This document shows positions 9,124 to 18,723 of a stretch of DNA of 64,000 nt, in pieces. Source of the stretch: Acetobacter farinalis (GTDB lineage: Bacteria > Pseudomonadota > Alphaproteobacteria > Acetobacterales > Acetobacteraceae); assembly GCF_026240015.1 (NCBI RefSeq), contig NZ_JAPIUX010000007.1:1-64000 (forward strand), in the 5' to 3' direction. The position numbers and the translations under genes are program-made. Within the stretch, counting starts at the first letter, position 1; each line of letters opens with the position of its first letter. The notes under the pieces are model-generated. The model was not told the origin of the DNA. It saw only the letters and a list, made by a program, of their open reading frames with translations, and ran no database searches.

Positions 9124-11535
9124 ATGCTCCCAGAGTGCTTGTACCCTCGCCTGCCCGCTGCTCGCCTGAAGTCTGTTTCCTCCCGCTTCCTTTTTCTGGC
9201 GAGCCTGAGCGGGGCCGCAAGCCTGTGGGCCATGCTGGCCTATGCACACGCAGCGCCAGCCAGACCGCACACCAGCCGCCTGCCCCATGGCAGCAAAGCA
9301 GCCGCTGCCACTCACCCGCTGCGGGCCAGCGCTCTTCCCAAACGTCCCTCAGGCCCGGTGCTGTCAAAGGGGCAAGAGGAAATCTCTGTTGCATCCCGCC
9401 GTCAGGCTCTGAATGGCGGCGGCGGTATGATGCGGGAGGAAACAGCTCCCCATGCGGTTCAGACCGTTACAAAAGCCTACATCGCCATGCGCAGCCCGAC
9501 CTCAACCGCGCTTGATCTGGTGAAAAACCTGCCCAGCCTGAATATCATGACGCCGGACAGCTCGGGCATGGAGGGGGGGCAGATCCAGTCTCGTGGTCTG
9601 ACGGATCTGGATATGGCGCTGATGGTGGATGGCGCGCCGGCGGCCGCGGCAAAATACATGTCTGAAGACATTGATTCCGAAAATCTGGAAGACGTCAGCG
9701 TAACACCCGGCAGTGCGGCGCGTGACCTGCCTGTGATGTCCGCTGCGGGCGGCGTGATGAATTCGCGCACCCATATAGCCTCGCATCAGGCCGGGGGGAT
9801 GCTGGACTTCTCTTACGGCACCAACAATCTCTCCCGCGAGTTTATCCGGCTGGAATCCGGTGATATCGGCAAAAGCGGCGTGCGAAGCTATTTCTCCTTC
9901 TCAAACGCCCATGCGCGAAGCTGGATGGGGTCTGGCATCAACCAGCGCAAACATATTGATTTCGGGCTTCAGAAAGACTGGGAAAATGGCTCTAACGCCC
10001 GCCTCTTCCTGTCCTGGAACTCCGAGGATTTCACGATTGACAATTACCCGACTGCGCAGGAATTCTTTGAGTATAAACACACAGGAAACGGGTACGGACG
10101 CTCCGCCCAGTCCAATAACGTCAATTACTGGAAGAACAATAACGATCACTGGAACCAGATTTTCCTGACAGCCCCCATCCATATTGTCCTGCCCAAAAAG
10201 TTCAGCTTTGACCTGCAACCCTATTTCAGCATGGGTCAGGGTTGGGATGCCGCTCCGGGCGGCGTGGCCACGCAAGGCCAGTATACCTATAACGCGACAG
10301 GGGCCGCCGTGCCCGCCGGCACCAACATGACCAGCTTCTTTCTGGAAAATGAAGCCCGGCAGGTCGGGGCGGTAGCCAAGCTGAATTATGAGATTGACCG
10401 GCACAATCACCTGACACTCGGCTACTGGTATGAAAACAACCAGACCATTCAGGGCTACCCCACCAGCACAACAATGGCCAATGGCGCCGCAGCCAGCCCG
10501 AACTGGGCCCAGTATGCCGTGGGTGGCCCCATGTACGGGCAGAATGCGGGGTATGAACTGCATTCCCTGTTTATTCAGAACCAGTCCCGCTATCTGAATA
10601 ACAAGCTGCTGATTAATGCCGGCTTCAAGTTCGTGATGTCCAATGCATGGAACAGGGGGTGGAGTGGCGCCAACAAGAACTGGATCCCGGGCAACAGTTC
10701 AGGAGCCAACACCACAGCTCCCCTCCCCCAGCTTTCCATCAGTTATCAGATCGACCCGAACAACCAGATCTACGTGAATGCGGAAGGGGATTACCGCCAG
10801 CCCAGCGCCACGGATATGGGCTGGCTTTCCGCCAGCGCGCCCATGCTGAAAAACCAGTATTCCATCAAGGAAGAACTGGGATACCGCTACCACAACAAAT
10901 ATCTGCTGCTGGATATGTCCTTCTTCAACTACAACGTGACAAACCGCATTGTGGACCAGTATCTGGGCATGAACAGCTTCAAGCCGTTTTCCGTTGGCAA
11001 TCAGACCATGCGCGGGTTTGACGTCATGATTGCCGGGCGGGACATTCACGGCTTCAGCCCTTACGCCTCCCTCGAATATCTGCACGCCACTCAGGACAGC
11101 AATGTTTTTGATCCGTATCCGAACATCATGCTGCATTCCAAAGGCGCGCAGGCCGTCATGGCGCCACGCATCATTGCAAACTTTGGTCTGACCTATACCT
11201 ACAAAGGATTTTTTGCGAACGGTGCCGTGCACTATACCGGGCCTCAGTCCGTCTCGATCGCAAACGACCAGCGCATTCCGGGTTATGTGACAGACTCTCT
11301 TTCTCTTGGCTATCACTTCAAGCCTGTCGGGTTCCTGAAATCCCCCACATTCAAGCTGAACTTTACCAACCTGACAGGTTCCATTGTTCGCACTGGCGCG
11401 ATGGGCGCTGTCTACAGCGCGCGGGATACCAGCACGGTTTATAGCGGCAGCAACGCCGCCTACACCGGGTATGGAAATGCCTTCATGCTGGAACCGCGCT
11501 TTACCATGACTGGCACCATCTCCACCTCGTTCTGA
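9124..11535 (+). CDS. TonB-dependent outer-membrane receptor, substrate unknown
   Basis: An 803-residue outer-membrane receptor. The N-terminal signal region is followed by a plug domain (about residues 120-230, with QIQSRGLTDLDMALMVDG) and a long beta-barrel rich in aromatic residues, ending TGTISTSF with the terminal Phe typical of outer-membrane barrels. The start is taken at the ATG at 9124, preceded by AGGA eight bases upstream; an upstream GTG at 9082 has no such site. It lies between the FDH operon and the purine locus, and its nearest downstream gene is hpxZ-like. The ligand (a siderophore, a purine or something else) cannot be read from sequence. Confidence 0.88.
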   Translation: MLPECLYPRLPAARLKSVSSRFLFLASLSGAASLWAMLAYAHAAPARPHTSRLPHGSKAAAATHPLRASALPKRPSGPVLSKGQEEISVASRRQALNGGGGMMREETAPHAVQTVTKAYIAMRSPTSTALDLVKNLPSLNIMTPDSSGMEGGQIQSRGLTDLDMALMVDGAPAAAAKYMSEDIDSENLEDVSVTPGSAARDLPVMSAAGGVMNSRTHIASHQAGGMLDFSYGTNNLSREFIRLESGDIGKSGVRSYFSFSNAHARSWMGSGINQRKHIDFGLQKDWENGSNARLFLSWNSEDFTIDNYPTAQEFFEYKHTGNGYGRSAQSNNVNYWKNNNDHWNQIFLTAPIHIVLPKKFSFDLQPYFSMGQGWDAAPGGVATQGQYTYNATGAAVPAGTNMTSFFLENEARQVGAVAKLNYEIDRHNHLTLGYWYENNQTIQGYPTSTTMANGAAASPNWAQYAVGGPMYGQNAGYELHSLFIQNQSRYLNNKLLINAGFKFVMSNAWNRGWSGANKNWIPGNSSGANTTAPLPQLSISYQIDPNNQIYVNAEGDYRQPSATDMGWLSASAPMLKNQYSIKEELGYRYHNKYLLLDMSFFNYNVTNRIVDQYLGMNSFKPFSVGNQTMRGFDVMIAGRDIHGFSPYASLEYLHATQDSNVFDPYPNIMLHSKGAQAVMAPRIIANFGLTYTYKGFFANGAVHYTGPQSVSIANDQRIPGYVTDSLSLGYHFKPVGFLKSPTFKLNFTNLTGSIVRTGAMGAVYSARDTSTVYSGSNAAYTGYGNAFMLEPRFTMTGTISTSF

Positions 11536-11568
11536 CCTGTACCATCACTGCACGCTGTTCCGGCTTTC

Positions 11569-11613
11569 AAAACGGTGGCAGACCTCTCCTGTTGTGAGGT
11601 CCGCCACCGTTTT
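11569..11613 (+). terminator. Long hairpin terminator after the TonB receptor gene
   Basis: The arms AAAACGGTGGC-a-GACCTC and GAGGTC-c-GCCACCGTTTT pair over 17 bases with one internal mismatch, around a loop of about nine bases. The 3' arm ends in TTTT. It starts 34 bases after the receptor stop codon and 33 bases before the next gene, so it probably separates the two. The symmetric A and T tracts could let it work on either strand. Confidence 0.75.
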
Positions 11614-11645
11614 CCTGCTCTCCCGCTTTTCTGAAAGCCCGCATC

Positions 11646-12047
11646 ATGCTCAACCCGCCCGCTCTCGTGGCCACGATTACCGCTCTTTCCGATGCCTATG
11701 AAACCGCTTTGGGCGAGAACGCTCTTACAACACTGGATGCCTTCTTTTACGAAGGGCCGGAAACCGTGCGGTATGGCGTGGGAGAAAATCTTTATGGAGC
11801 CGAAGAGATTGCGGAATTCCGGCGTGCCCGCACGGGTGGCTCCCCACCGCGGCGCATTCTGAAGCGGGTGGTTACGGTTCTGGGGGACACCGCAGCCGTG
11901 GTCAGTCTGGAATTTCAGCGCGAAGGCTCACCGCGCATCGGACGACAGATGCAGACATGGATGCTGACTGATCAGGGCTGGAAAATTATCGCGGCCCATG
12001 TCTCCCTCATGGCAGAAGCGCCGGAGACCAGCCATCCCGCCGGATAA
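11646..12047 (+). CDS. hpxZ: HpxZ/AtzH-like protein (DUF3225, NTF2-like fold)
   Basis: A 133-residue protein resembling the DUF3225 family, with the pattern FFYEGPETVRYGVGENLYG and a C-terminal WMLTDQGWKIIAAHVS typical of NTF2-like folds. Known members are HpxZ of the Klebsiella oxalurate-catabolism operon and AtzH of the cyanuric acid pathway. The rest of that set, HpxX/AtzG-like and HpxY/AtzE-like, is encoded at 24.2-25.8 kb in this window, which supports a role in oxalurate breakdown. It converges on xdhC across a 131-base gap that holds a short GC-rich palindrome (12101-12115) but no clear terminator. Confidence 0.8.
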   Translation: MLNPPALVATITALSDAYETALGENALTTLDAFFYEGPETVRYGVGENLYGAEEIAEFRRARTGGSPPRRILKRVVTVLGDTAAVVSLEFQREGSPRIGRQMQTWMLTDQGWKIIAAHVSLMAEAPETSHPAG

Positions 12048-12178
12048 AAACCCCGACCCTACCTATACACCTATCCACCCCATGTGCCTTTGGCCGGACC
12101 TGCGGAGGCTCCGCACAGTGTTTGTCTAACCACATCCCCCTGCGCCTCGGGCCACCCGCCCCCCTATGGATGGGGCCG

Positions 12179-12988
12179 TTATGAGGGGGTGAGAAACCGT
12201 TCTATCAGCTCCGCCGCCACGAGTGCTGCGATAATTTCAGGCCGTTTGTCCCGCACCCCACGCGCTCCTATCGGGCAGATAACGGACGCAATTCGCTCTT
12301 CAGGTAAGCCGATCTCCCGAAATCCGGCTTCAAACCGGCGGCGCTTGGTGCGCGAGCCTATCAGCCCGACATAAGAGAAATCCCCCCGCTCCAGCGCCGC
12401 CGCCACAATCAGCGCATCCAGCGTGTGGCTGGGGGTCAGCACCAGAATGCCGGAACCGGGTGGAGCCTCTGCCAGAACCTGTTCCCAGCCGGACGTGATG
12501 CGTGCCTCCACCCCCTCCGGCACCGGCCCGAACTCTTCGGCACGCGGGTCTACCCAGATCAACCGCAGGGGCAGTGGTGCCAGCGCACGGGCCAGCGCAC
12601 GCCCGACATGCCCGGCCCCGAACAGGACAAGCACTGGCCAGGACTGCTGCTGGCGGGCAAGCTGCTGTTGCAGGGCCAGCGCCAGAGCAGCATTCATCCG
12701 CGCCACACGGACCTCAACCCGCCCGCCGCAGCATTGCCCGGTTTCCGGCCCCAGAACAAACCGGTAAACGCACTCTGCTCCCCCCGTGCGGAGCAGGGTT
12801 CTGGCATGCTGCACACTGTCCCACTCCAGGCATCCGCCGCCAATCGTGCCCGTGTGCCAGCCTTCTCCCACCAACATGAAAGCCCCGGCCTCACGCGGGG
12901 TTGAGCCCTGCACCTCCATTACCTGCACACAGGCCATGGGCGCGGCCTCAGCCTGCCAGCGGGATAGCGCGTTCAGCAGGTCTTTCAT
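12179..12988 (-). CDS. xdhC: Xanthine dehydrogenase accessory protein XdhC
   Basis: A 269-residue XdhC/CoxI-family chaperone that inserts sulfurated molybdenum cofactor into xanthine dehydrogenase. The N-terminal region has the family motif GSTPREAGAFMLV and IGGGCLEWD. A Rossmann segment follows (LFGAGHVGRALARAL, about residues 126-140), and the C-terminal half has VGLIGSRTKRRRFE. The start is placed at the ATG at 12988, 13 bases after the xdhB stop codon; the longer open frame reaches back into xdhB. It is the last gene of the purine operon. Confidence 0.92.
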   Translation of the reverse strand: MKDLLNALSRWQAEAAPMACVQVMEVQGSTPREAGAFMLVGEGWHTGTIGGGCLEWDSVQHARTLLRTGGAECVYRFVLGPETGQCCGGRVEVRVARMNAALALALQQQLARQQQSWPVLVLFGAGHVGRALARALAPLPLRLIWVDPRAEEFGPVPEGVEARITSGWEQVLAEAPPGSGILVLTPSHTLDALIVAAALERGDFSYVGLIGSRTKRRRFEAGFREIGLPEERIASVICPIGARGVRDKRPEIIAALVAAELIERFLTPS

Positions 12989-13001
12989 GGCAGCACGCGC
13001 C

Positions 13002-15344
13002 TCAGTGCGCGGCCTGCTGCCGCAGGCGCTGCGCCGTGCGCAAAATCTGCTCAGGCGTGGCAGGAGCATCAAGCCGAGGGCAGGTTTGATACGCTGTCAG
13101 GCTGGCGAGTGCATCAGAAATGGCATGCAGCACCGCAACGCCATGCACAAAGGGTGGCTCCCCCACGGCCTTGGAGCGGAAAATAGTGGCTTCCCGGTTG
13201 GGGGCACCTTCCAGTAACGCCACATTAAAAATGCGGGGGCGGTCCGAGCAGGCGGGAATTTTGTACGTGCTGGGCGCGTGGGTGCGTAGATGCCCGGCCT
13301 CATCCCACACCAGTTCTTCCATGGTCAGCCACCCCGCCCCCTGCACAAAACCACCCTCAATCTGCCCGATATCAATAGCCGGGTTCAGGGAAAGGCCTGC
13401 ATCATGCAGGATATCCACCCGTTCAATACGGTTCTCACCTGTCAGCAGATCAACCGCCACTTCCGCACATGCCGCACCATACGCAAAATAGTAAAAAGGC
13501 CGCCCTCGTCCGGTTTCCGCATTCCATGAAATTTTCGGCGTTTTGTAAAACCCGTTAGCCGAGAGGGAAACACGCGCATAATACGCGGCCTTCGTGAGAT
13601 CCTGAAAGGCAATGCACTGCCCCCCTACCTGCACACCTTCTGGCAGAAACTGCACGCTTCTCTCAGAAACATTCCACTGCTCTGCGGCAAATTTTACAAG
13701 ACGCGCCTTGATTTTATGCACCGCATCGAGAACCGCCATGCCGTTCAGGTCTGCTCCGCTGGATGCCGCCGTGGCGGACGTATTGGGCACCTTGCCCGTG
13801 GTGGTGGCGGTTATACGGACTTTTTCTTCACGCAGACCGAACTCGCGCAGGACAATCTGCACCATTTTGGTATGCAGCCCCTGCCCCATTTCCGTGCCAC
13901 CATGATTCACCTGCACGGAGCCATCCGTATAGACATGCACCAGAGCGCCTGCCTGATTATAGTGTGTGGCCGTAAAGGAAATTCCGAATTTTACCGGCGT
14001 GAGCGCAATCCCGCGCCTGATATACGGGCTGCTGCGGTTTGCCTCACGCAGAGCCTGACGCCGTTTGCGATATTCACAGGTCAGGGCAAGCTGAGTCATG
14101 ATATCCGCAGAAATCGAATCTTCTACCGTCATGTGATACGGTGTGACGTTGCGCGTGCCGGTGCCATACACATTGCGCAGGCGCACATCGAGAGGGTCCA
14201 GCCCGGTTGCGAAGGCAATTTCCTCAATCACCCGTTCGGCCGCCACAATGCCCTGCGGCCCCCCGAAGCCCCGATACGCGGTGTTGGACTGGGTGTTGGT
14301 TTTCAGTGGCTCTCCCCTGAGGCGGACATCTGGGTAGAAATAGGCATTGTCCGCATGGAACAGGGCGCGATCAACCACAGGGCCGGAAAGGTCAGCCGAC
14401 CAGCCGCAGCGCGCCGCCAGAACCATATCGACCGCCAGAATGCGGCCCTCATCATCAAACCCGACATCATACTCCACCACGAAGTCATGCCGCTTGCCAG
14501 TCATCAGCATGTCATCATCCCGGTCCAGCCGGATCTTGGCGGCGCGTCCTATCCTGTGCGCGGCAAGGGCCGCAAGGCAGGCAGGCGTGTTAGCCTGTGT
14601 TTCCTTCCCCCCGAATGCGCCCCCCATGCGGCGCACTTCAACCGTAACCAGACTGCTGGGCACAGCGAGGCAATGAGCCACCATATGCTGTGTTTCCGTG
14701 GGGTGCTGGGTGGAAGACCAGAGCTGCATTTCCCCCGCTTCTCCCGGCTGGGCCAGCGCGGCCTGCCCTTCCAGATAGAAATGCTCCTGCCCGCCCACTG
14801 TCACCTGCCCGGACAAACGGCGGGGGGCCGCGGCCAGACCGGCTTCAACATCCCCCCGGCTCATCACCAGAGGCCGCCAGACCAGAGCGCTCCCGGCCTC
14901 ACGCGCCTGAGCAATGGTGAGCACGGCGGGCCGTTCTTCATAAATAATTCTGGCCAGCCGGGCGGCACGGCGCGCAATGCCGCGCGTTTCCGCCACTACG
15001 GCAAAAATTGGCTGACCGTAAAAGGACACCTCCCCTTCCGCCAGCAACGGTTCATCCTGCCGGCCCACAGGGCTGACCTGATTTTCACCGGGGATATCCG
15101 CCGCTGTCAGCACACACACCACACCAGGAACCGCACGTACGGCATCAAGATCTACAGAAACAAGGCGCGCATGGGCTTTTGTGCTCAAACCCGGCACCAC
15201 ATGCAGCAGGCCCCGTGGTTCCGGGAGGTCATCAATATAGACAGCACTGCCGGACACATGCAGCGGCGCGCTTTCATGCCGCATACTGGGGGATGCACCG
15301 CCTGCCGCGCCCTGAGTCTCGGGGTTTCTGGCGGGGTCAGACAT
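13002..15344 (-). CDS. xdhB: Xanthine dehydrogenase, molybdenum-binding subunit
   Basis: A 780-residue large subunit that binds the molybdenum cofactor and oxidises hypoxanthine and xanthine to urate. Visible family motifs are GGAFGGKETQ in the first third, AYRGFGGPQG in the middle, and FRSKAVGEPPF near the C-terminus, whose Glu corresponds to the catalytic base of xanthine oxidoreductases. The start is the ATG at 15344, overlapping the end of xdhA by eight bases; a longer frame would overlap more of xdhA. Together with xdhA it forms the two-chain bacterial enzyme. Confidence 0.95.
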   Translation of the reverse strand: MSDPARNPETQGAAGGASPSMRHESAPLHVSGSAVYIDDLPEPRGLLHVVPGLSTKAHARLVSVDLDAVRAVPGVVCVLTAADIPGENQVSPVGRQDEPLLAEGEVSFYGQPIFAVVAETRGIARRAARLARIIYEERPAVLTIAQAREAGSALVWRPLVMSRGDVEAGLAAAPRRLSGQVTVGGQEHFYLEGQAALAQPGEAGEMQLWSSTQHPTETQHMVAHCLAVPSSLVTVEVRRMGGAFGGKETQANTPACLAALAAHRIGRAAKIRLDRDDDMLMTGKRHDFVVEYDVGFDDEGRILAVDMVLAARCGWSADLSGPVVDRALFHADNAYFYPDVRLRGEPLKTNTQSNTAYRGFGGPQGIVAAERVIEEIAFATGLDPLDVRLRNVYGTGTRNVTPYHMTVEDSISADIMTQLALTCEYRKRRQALREANRSSPYIRRGIALTPVKFGISFTATHYNQAGALVHVYTDGSVQVNHGGTEMGQGLHTKMVQIVLREFGLREEKVRITATTTGKVPNTSATAASSGADLNGMAVLDAVHKIKARLVKFAAEQWNVSERSVQFLPEGVQVGGQCIAFQDLTKAAYYARVSLSANGFYKTPKISWNAETGRGRPFYYFAYGAACAEVAVDLLTGENRIERVDILHDAGLSLNPAIDIGQIEGGFVQGAGWLTMEELVWDEAGHLRTHAPSTYKIPACSDRPRIFNVALLEGAPNREATIFRSKAVGEPPFVHGVAVLHAISDALASLTAYQTCPRLDAPATPEQILRTAQRLRQQAAH

Positions 15345-16827
15345 AGGCCTCTCCCTTCCATCCGGCCAGCCGGGTTTCTGTTCCGGCAGAGTGCGGCCCT
15401 GTTTCCGCAAACAGACGTGTCAGCAGATTGCCCGCCACGGTCTGACGATACCACGCACTGGAACGCATATCCGAGATCGGTGCAAACTCTGCCTGAAGTG
15501 CGGTCTGCGCCGCGTGCAGCGTTGCCTCCGTCCAGAACTGCCCTTCCAACGCGGCTTCTGCCGCACGGGCGCGCTTGGGCGTTGCCGCCATGCCGCCAAA
15601 CGCAATCCGCGCGCGGGTAATGCGCCCCTCTCCATCCGGTATAAACGCAAAAGCCCCCAGAACGGCTGAAATATCCTGATCAAACCGCTTGGAAACCTTA
15701 TAGGCACGGAAAACAGTGGCCGGATGCGGTACGGGGATCACCACAGCCTCGATAAACTCGCCCGGCTGCCGGTCCTGTTTGCCATACGCCAGAAAATACT
15801 CTTCCAGCGGCAGGCTGCGGCGCGTATCCCCCCTCCGCAGTCTCAGCACGGCCCCTGCGGCAATCAGCACCGGAGGCCCATCCCCAATGGGTGAGCCATT
15901 CCCGATATTCCCGCACACAGTGCCCGCATTCCGCACCTGTGTGGAACCGATACGCCGGATAACTTCTCCGGCATCCGGCAGCAGGGCGGCCAGAGCGGGC
16001 CGGGCTTCCGCCCAAGTCACGCCCGCCCCCAGCCACAGCCCTTCGGGTGTGTGCTCGATCCTGCGCAGATCCGGCACCTGCCCGATACCGATAAGATGAG
16101 GCAGGGCGCGCAGGCCTTTCGTGACCCACAGCCCGACATCGGTCGCACCTGCCACCAGAGTTGCATCCGGTGCCGCCAGATACGCTGCGGCCAGCGCGTC
16201 CGCACTGGCGGGCAAGGTAATCCGCCCCTCAGCACCCGCGATTTCAGCCGTCTGGTCTCCTTGCAGGGTTTTCAGGCGGGTTTTGATGCTCTCCGCCAAT
16301 GCCTGCTCCGCCTGAATACCCTGCGCAGTCTCCGGCGTAGCCAGAACCTGCTTCATGGCCCGCACAATGGGCGCATAGCCCGTGCAGCGGCAGAGGTTCC
16401 CTGCCAGCGCATCATTGATCGCGCCCTCCGCCATCGAGGCACCCGGCGTTTTGCAATAGGCCACCATCGACATGACAAACCCCGGCGTGCAGAACCCGCA
16501 CTGTGACCCATGCTGGTCCACCATGGCCTGCTGCACCGGGTGCAATGCGCCATCCGGGCTGCGCAGATCCTCCACGGTAAAAATCTGTGCGCCGTCCAGC
16601 ATCCACAGGAACTGGATACAGGCATTCACTGCCCGCCAGACAAGCTGTTCCCCCTCCAGCCTGACCACCAGAACTGCGCAGGCCCCGCAATCTCCCTCAT
16701 TACAGCCTTCCTTGGTGCCGGTGCGGCGGCACGCATCACGCAGCCAGTCCAGCACCGTGGTGGTCGGGCTGACCCCGGAAATTTCGTGACGGACTGAGCC
16801 GAGATAAAACCGGATGGAATGCCGCAT
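15337..16827 (-). CDS. xdhA: Xanthine dehydrogenase, iron-sulfur and FAD subunit
   Basis: A 496-residue subunit. The plant-type 2Fe-2S domain has CNEGDCGACAVLV and an upstream partner, and the second 2Fe-2S domain has QCGFCTPGFVMS and NLCRCTGYAPI. The FAD domain carries NAGTVCGNIGNGSPIGDGPP. Electrons from the molybdenum site pass through these centres to NAD+. The start is placed at the ATG at 16827, with GCAGGAG ten bases upstream, rather than the TTG at 16836. It lies about 100 bases after the permease gene in the same operon. Confidence 0.94.
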   Translation of the reverse strand: MRHSIRFYLGSVRHEISGVSPTTTVLDWLRDACRRTGTKEGCNEGDCGACAVLVVRLEGEQLVWRAVNACIQFLWMLDGAQIFTVEDLRSPDGALHPVQQAMVDQHGSQCGFCTPGFVMSMVAYCKTPGASMAEGAINDALAGNLCRCTGYAPIVRAMKQVLATPETAQGIQAEQALAESIKTRLKTLQGDQTAEIAGAEGRITLPASADALAAAYLAAPDATLVAGATDVGLWVTKGLRALPHLIGIGQVPDLRRIEHTPEGLWLGAGVTWAEARPALAALLPDAGEVIRRIGSTQVRNAGTVCGNIGNGSPIGDGPPVLIAAGAVLRLRRGDTRRSLPLEEYFLAYGKQDRQPGEFIEAVVIPVPHPATVFRAYKVSKRFDQDISAVLGAFAFIPDGEGRITRARIAFGGMAATPKRARAAEAALEGQFWTEATLHAAQTALQAEFAPISDMRSSAWYRQTVAGNLLTRLFAETGPHSAGTETRLAGWKGEAYV

Positions 16828-16931
16828 AAGGCACAAACTCCTGCTGGAACATCTTAACCCGGCCTATCAGGAAAACCGGCCGGACTCCCTGAACCGTGCG
16901 GGAGTGTATGCCGCCGCACGCGCAGACCTTT

Positions 16932-18386
16932 TTACGCGCTCCGTTGCCTGCTTGTCTGCCCATCCTCCTGCTCCAAGCCTGATCCTTCGGCACTCACGCC
17001 AGACAGGCCCCCGGCAGCGGGCATATCCATCACCACGCCGGAGGGGCTGGCGGGCATGAAATGGTTGAACACCAGATGCAGCCCCATGGCGGCCATGGAC
17101 CCGAGCGTGATACCGCTGCCAAAAACAACCCGCGCCCACGCCGGAAGGGTATCGGCAATATGCGGCTGTGCCGTTGCCAGCATGCCAAGCCCGATGCTGG
17201 TCCCAACAATGATCATGTTATTCTGGTTTTCAAAATCAACCTGCGCCAGCGTCTGTATCCCCACAACAGCCACGGCCGCGAACATGGCCAGCGCCGCACC
17301 GCCCAGAACCGGCAGTGGCACACTGGCCATGATGGCCGCCAGTTTGGGAACACACCCCAGCACCATCATGATCACCGCTGCTGAGGCCACAACCCACCGG
17401 CTTTTCACCTGTGTCAGCCGCACAAGCCCGACATTTTCCGCAAAGCAGGTGTAGGGAAAGGAGTTGAATATCCCGCCGATAAACGTCGCCAGGCCGTCTG
17501 CACGGATGGCTGCGGAAATATCCTCTCCCGTGATGGGTTTTTTAACGATCGCGCCTGTCGCGAACACATCCCCGGTGGTTTCGAGCATGGAGATGATCAT
17601 GACAATAATAAGGGAGAGAACAGGCACGACATGAAAGGTCGGCATGCCGAAATAGAAAGGCTGTGCGATGGTCAGCACCGGTGCCGCCCCGACATCCCCA
17701 AAATGCGCATCCCCCAGCAGCCACGCCACCAGCGTTGCACACACAAGGCCGATCAGCACCGCAATAGTCCCCAGAAACCCGCGAAAGAATTTCTGGATCA
17801 GCAGAATGCAGAACAGCGTGCCGAGCCCATAGGCCACGTTCCGCAGTTCCACCGGGTTCTGCATGGTTGCCGTGCCATGCCCGGCAACAATATCGTTCGC
17901 GGCCACAGGCAGCAGCGCCAGCCCGATGACCAGAATGACGGAGCCTGTCACCACCGGCGGAAAAAAGCGGATCAGGCGCGAGAAATACGGCGCAACAAGA
18001 TAGGAAAACAGCCCCCCGACAATCACGGACCCGAAAATCTGGCGCAGCCCTTCCACACCACCCCCGGCAGACACGCCGATGGCGATCATCGGCATGACAG
18101 CCACAAAGGTCACCCCCTGTAGAAGCGGCAGACGCACGCCAATCTTTCCAAACCCCACAGACTGGATCAGCGAGGCGATGCCGCAGGTGAACAGATCCGC
18201 CTCAATCAGGTGCTCCAGCATGTCATGCGAAAGGCCGAGTGCACTGGCGAGCAGGATCGGAACAATCACTGCCGCCGCATAAAAGGTCAGAACATGCTGG
18301 AAGCCATAGACCGCCAGCACCCCCAGAGGAAGCATCTGGTCAACAGGATGTACCGGCTCGGCTGTTTGCCGTTTTTCGAGGTTCAC
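16932..18386 (-). CDS. NCS2-family purine permease (xanthine/urate type)
   Basis: A 484-residue permease with about 12-14 hydrophobic segments. The NCS2 signature ENVGLVRLTQVKSR is present about two thirds along, preceded by the substrate-site helix region ETTGDVFATGAIVKKPI. This branch of the family imports xanthine or urate with protons. I place the start at the GTG at 18386: AGGGAG lies eight bases upstream and it begins five bases after the hiuH stop, whereas an upstream frame would overlap hiuH. The neighbours make purine uptake very likely. Xanthine versus urate specificity is not decided by what I can see. Confidence 0.88.
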   Translation of the reverse strand: MNLEKRQTAEPVHPVDQMLPLGVLAVYGFQHVLTFYAAAVIVPILLASALGLSHDMLEHLIEADLFTCGIASLIQSVGFGKIGVRLPLLQGVTFVAVMPMIAIGVSAGGGVEGLRQIFGSVIVGGLFSYLVAPYFSRLIRFFPPVVTGSVILVIGLALLPVAANDIVAGHGTATMQNPVELRNVAYGLGTLFCILLIQKFFRGFLGTIAVLIGLVCATLVAWLLGDAHFGDVGAAPVLTIAQPFYFGMPTFHVVPVLSLIIVMIISMLETTGDVFATGAIVKKPITGEDISAAIRADGLATFIGGIFNSFPYTCFAENVGLVRLTQVKSRWVVASAAVIMMVLGCVPKLAAIMASVPLPVLGGAALAMFAAVAVVGIQTLAQVDFENQNNMIIVGTSIGLGMLATAQPHIADTLPAWARVVFGSGITLGSMAAMGLHLVFNHFMPASPSGVVMDMPAAGGLSGVSAEGSGLEQEDGQTSRQRSA

Positions 18387-18390
18387 GCGG

Positions 18391-18723
18391 TCAACTCCCT
18401 CGATAAGTCGAATAACCATACGGCGCGGCAAGCAGCGGAACATGGGTATGCCCTTCCGCGCCCAGACCGAACACGATGGGAATCACATCCAGAAACGGCG
18501 GCTCCGCCAGCGCGAGACCCTGTGCCCGGAAATAGGCCGCGCTTTCAAACTCCAGCCGGTACTGCCCTTGTTCAAGAGCCAGCTCACGCAGCGCGGGGCA
18601 ACGGCCATCCGCATCCGTCACCCCTTCAAACAGCAGGGCATGCCCCAGAAACAGGCGGATGCGCACACCCGCCGCGGGGCGGCCGGAAACCGTATCCAGC
18701 ACATGGGTTGAAAGAGAGCTCAT
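18391..18723 (-). CDS. uraH: 5-hydroxyisourate hydrolase (transthyretin-like)
   Basis: A 110-residue transthyretin-related protein, the expected length. It starts MSSLSTHVLDTVSGRPAAG, the family N-terminal signature with the catalytic His, and ends in the diagnostic tetrapeptide YRGS. It hydrolyses 5-hydroxyisourate, the product of urate oxidation, to OHCU. Its ATG overlaps the uraD stop codon as ATGA, so the pair is translationally coupled. This gene and uraD require that some enzyme in the cell make 5-hydroxyisourate. Confidence 0.95.
   Translation of the reverse strand: MSSLSTHVLDTVSGRPAAGVRIRLFLGHALLFEGVTDADGRCPALRELALEQGQYRLEFESAAYFRAQGLALAEPPFLDVIPIVFGLGAEGHTHVPLLAAPYGYSTYRGS

Noticed and set aside
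13716..15620. 634-codon plus-strand open frame inside xdhB/xdhA
   Set aside because: Antisense shadow of the xanthine dehydrogenase genes; composition is that of a complementary-strand reading.
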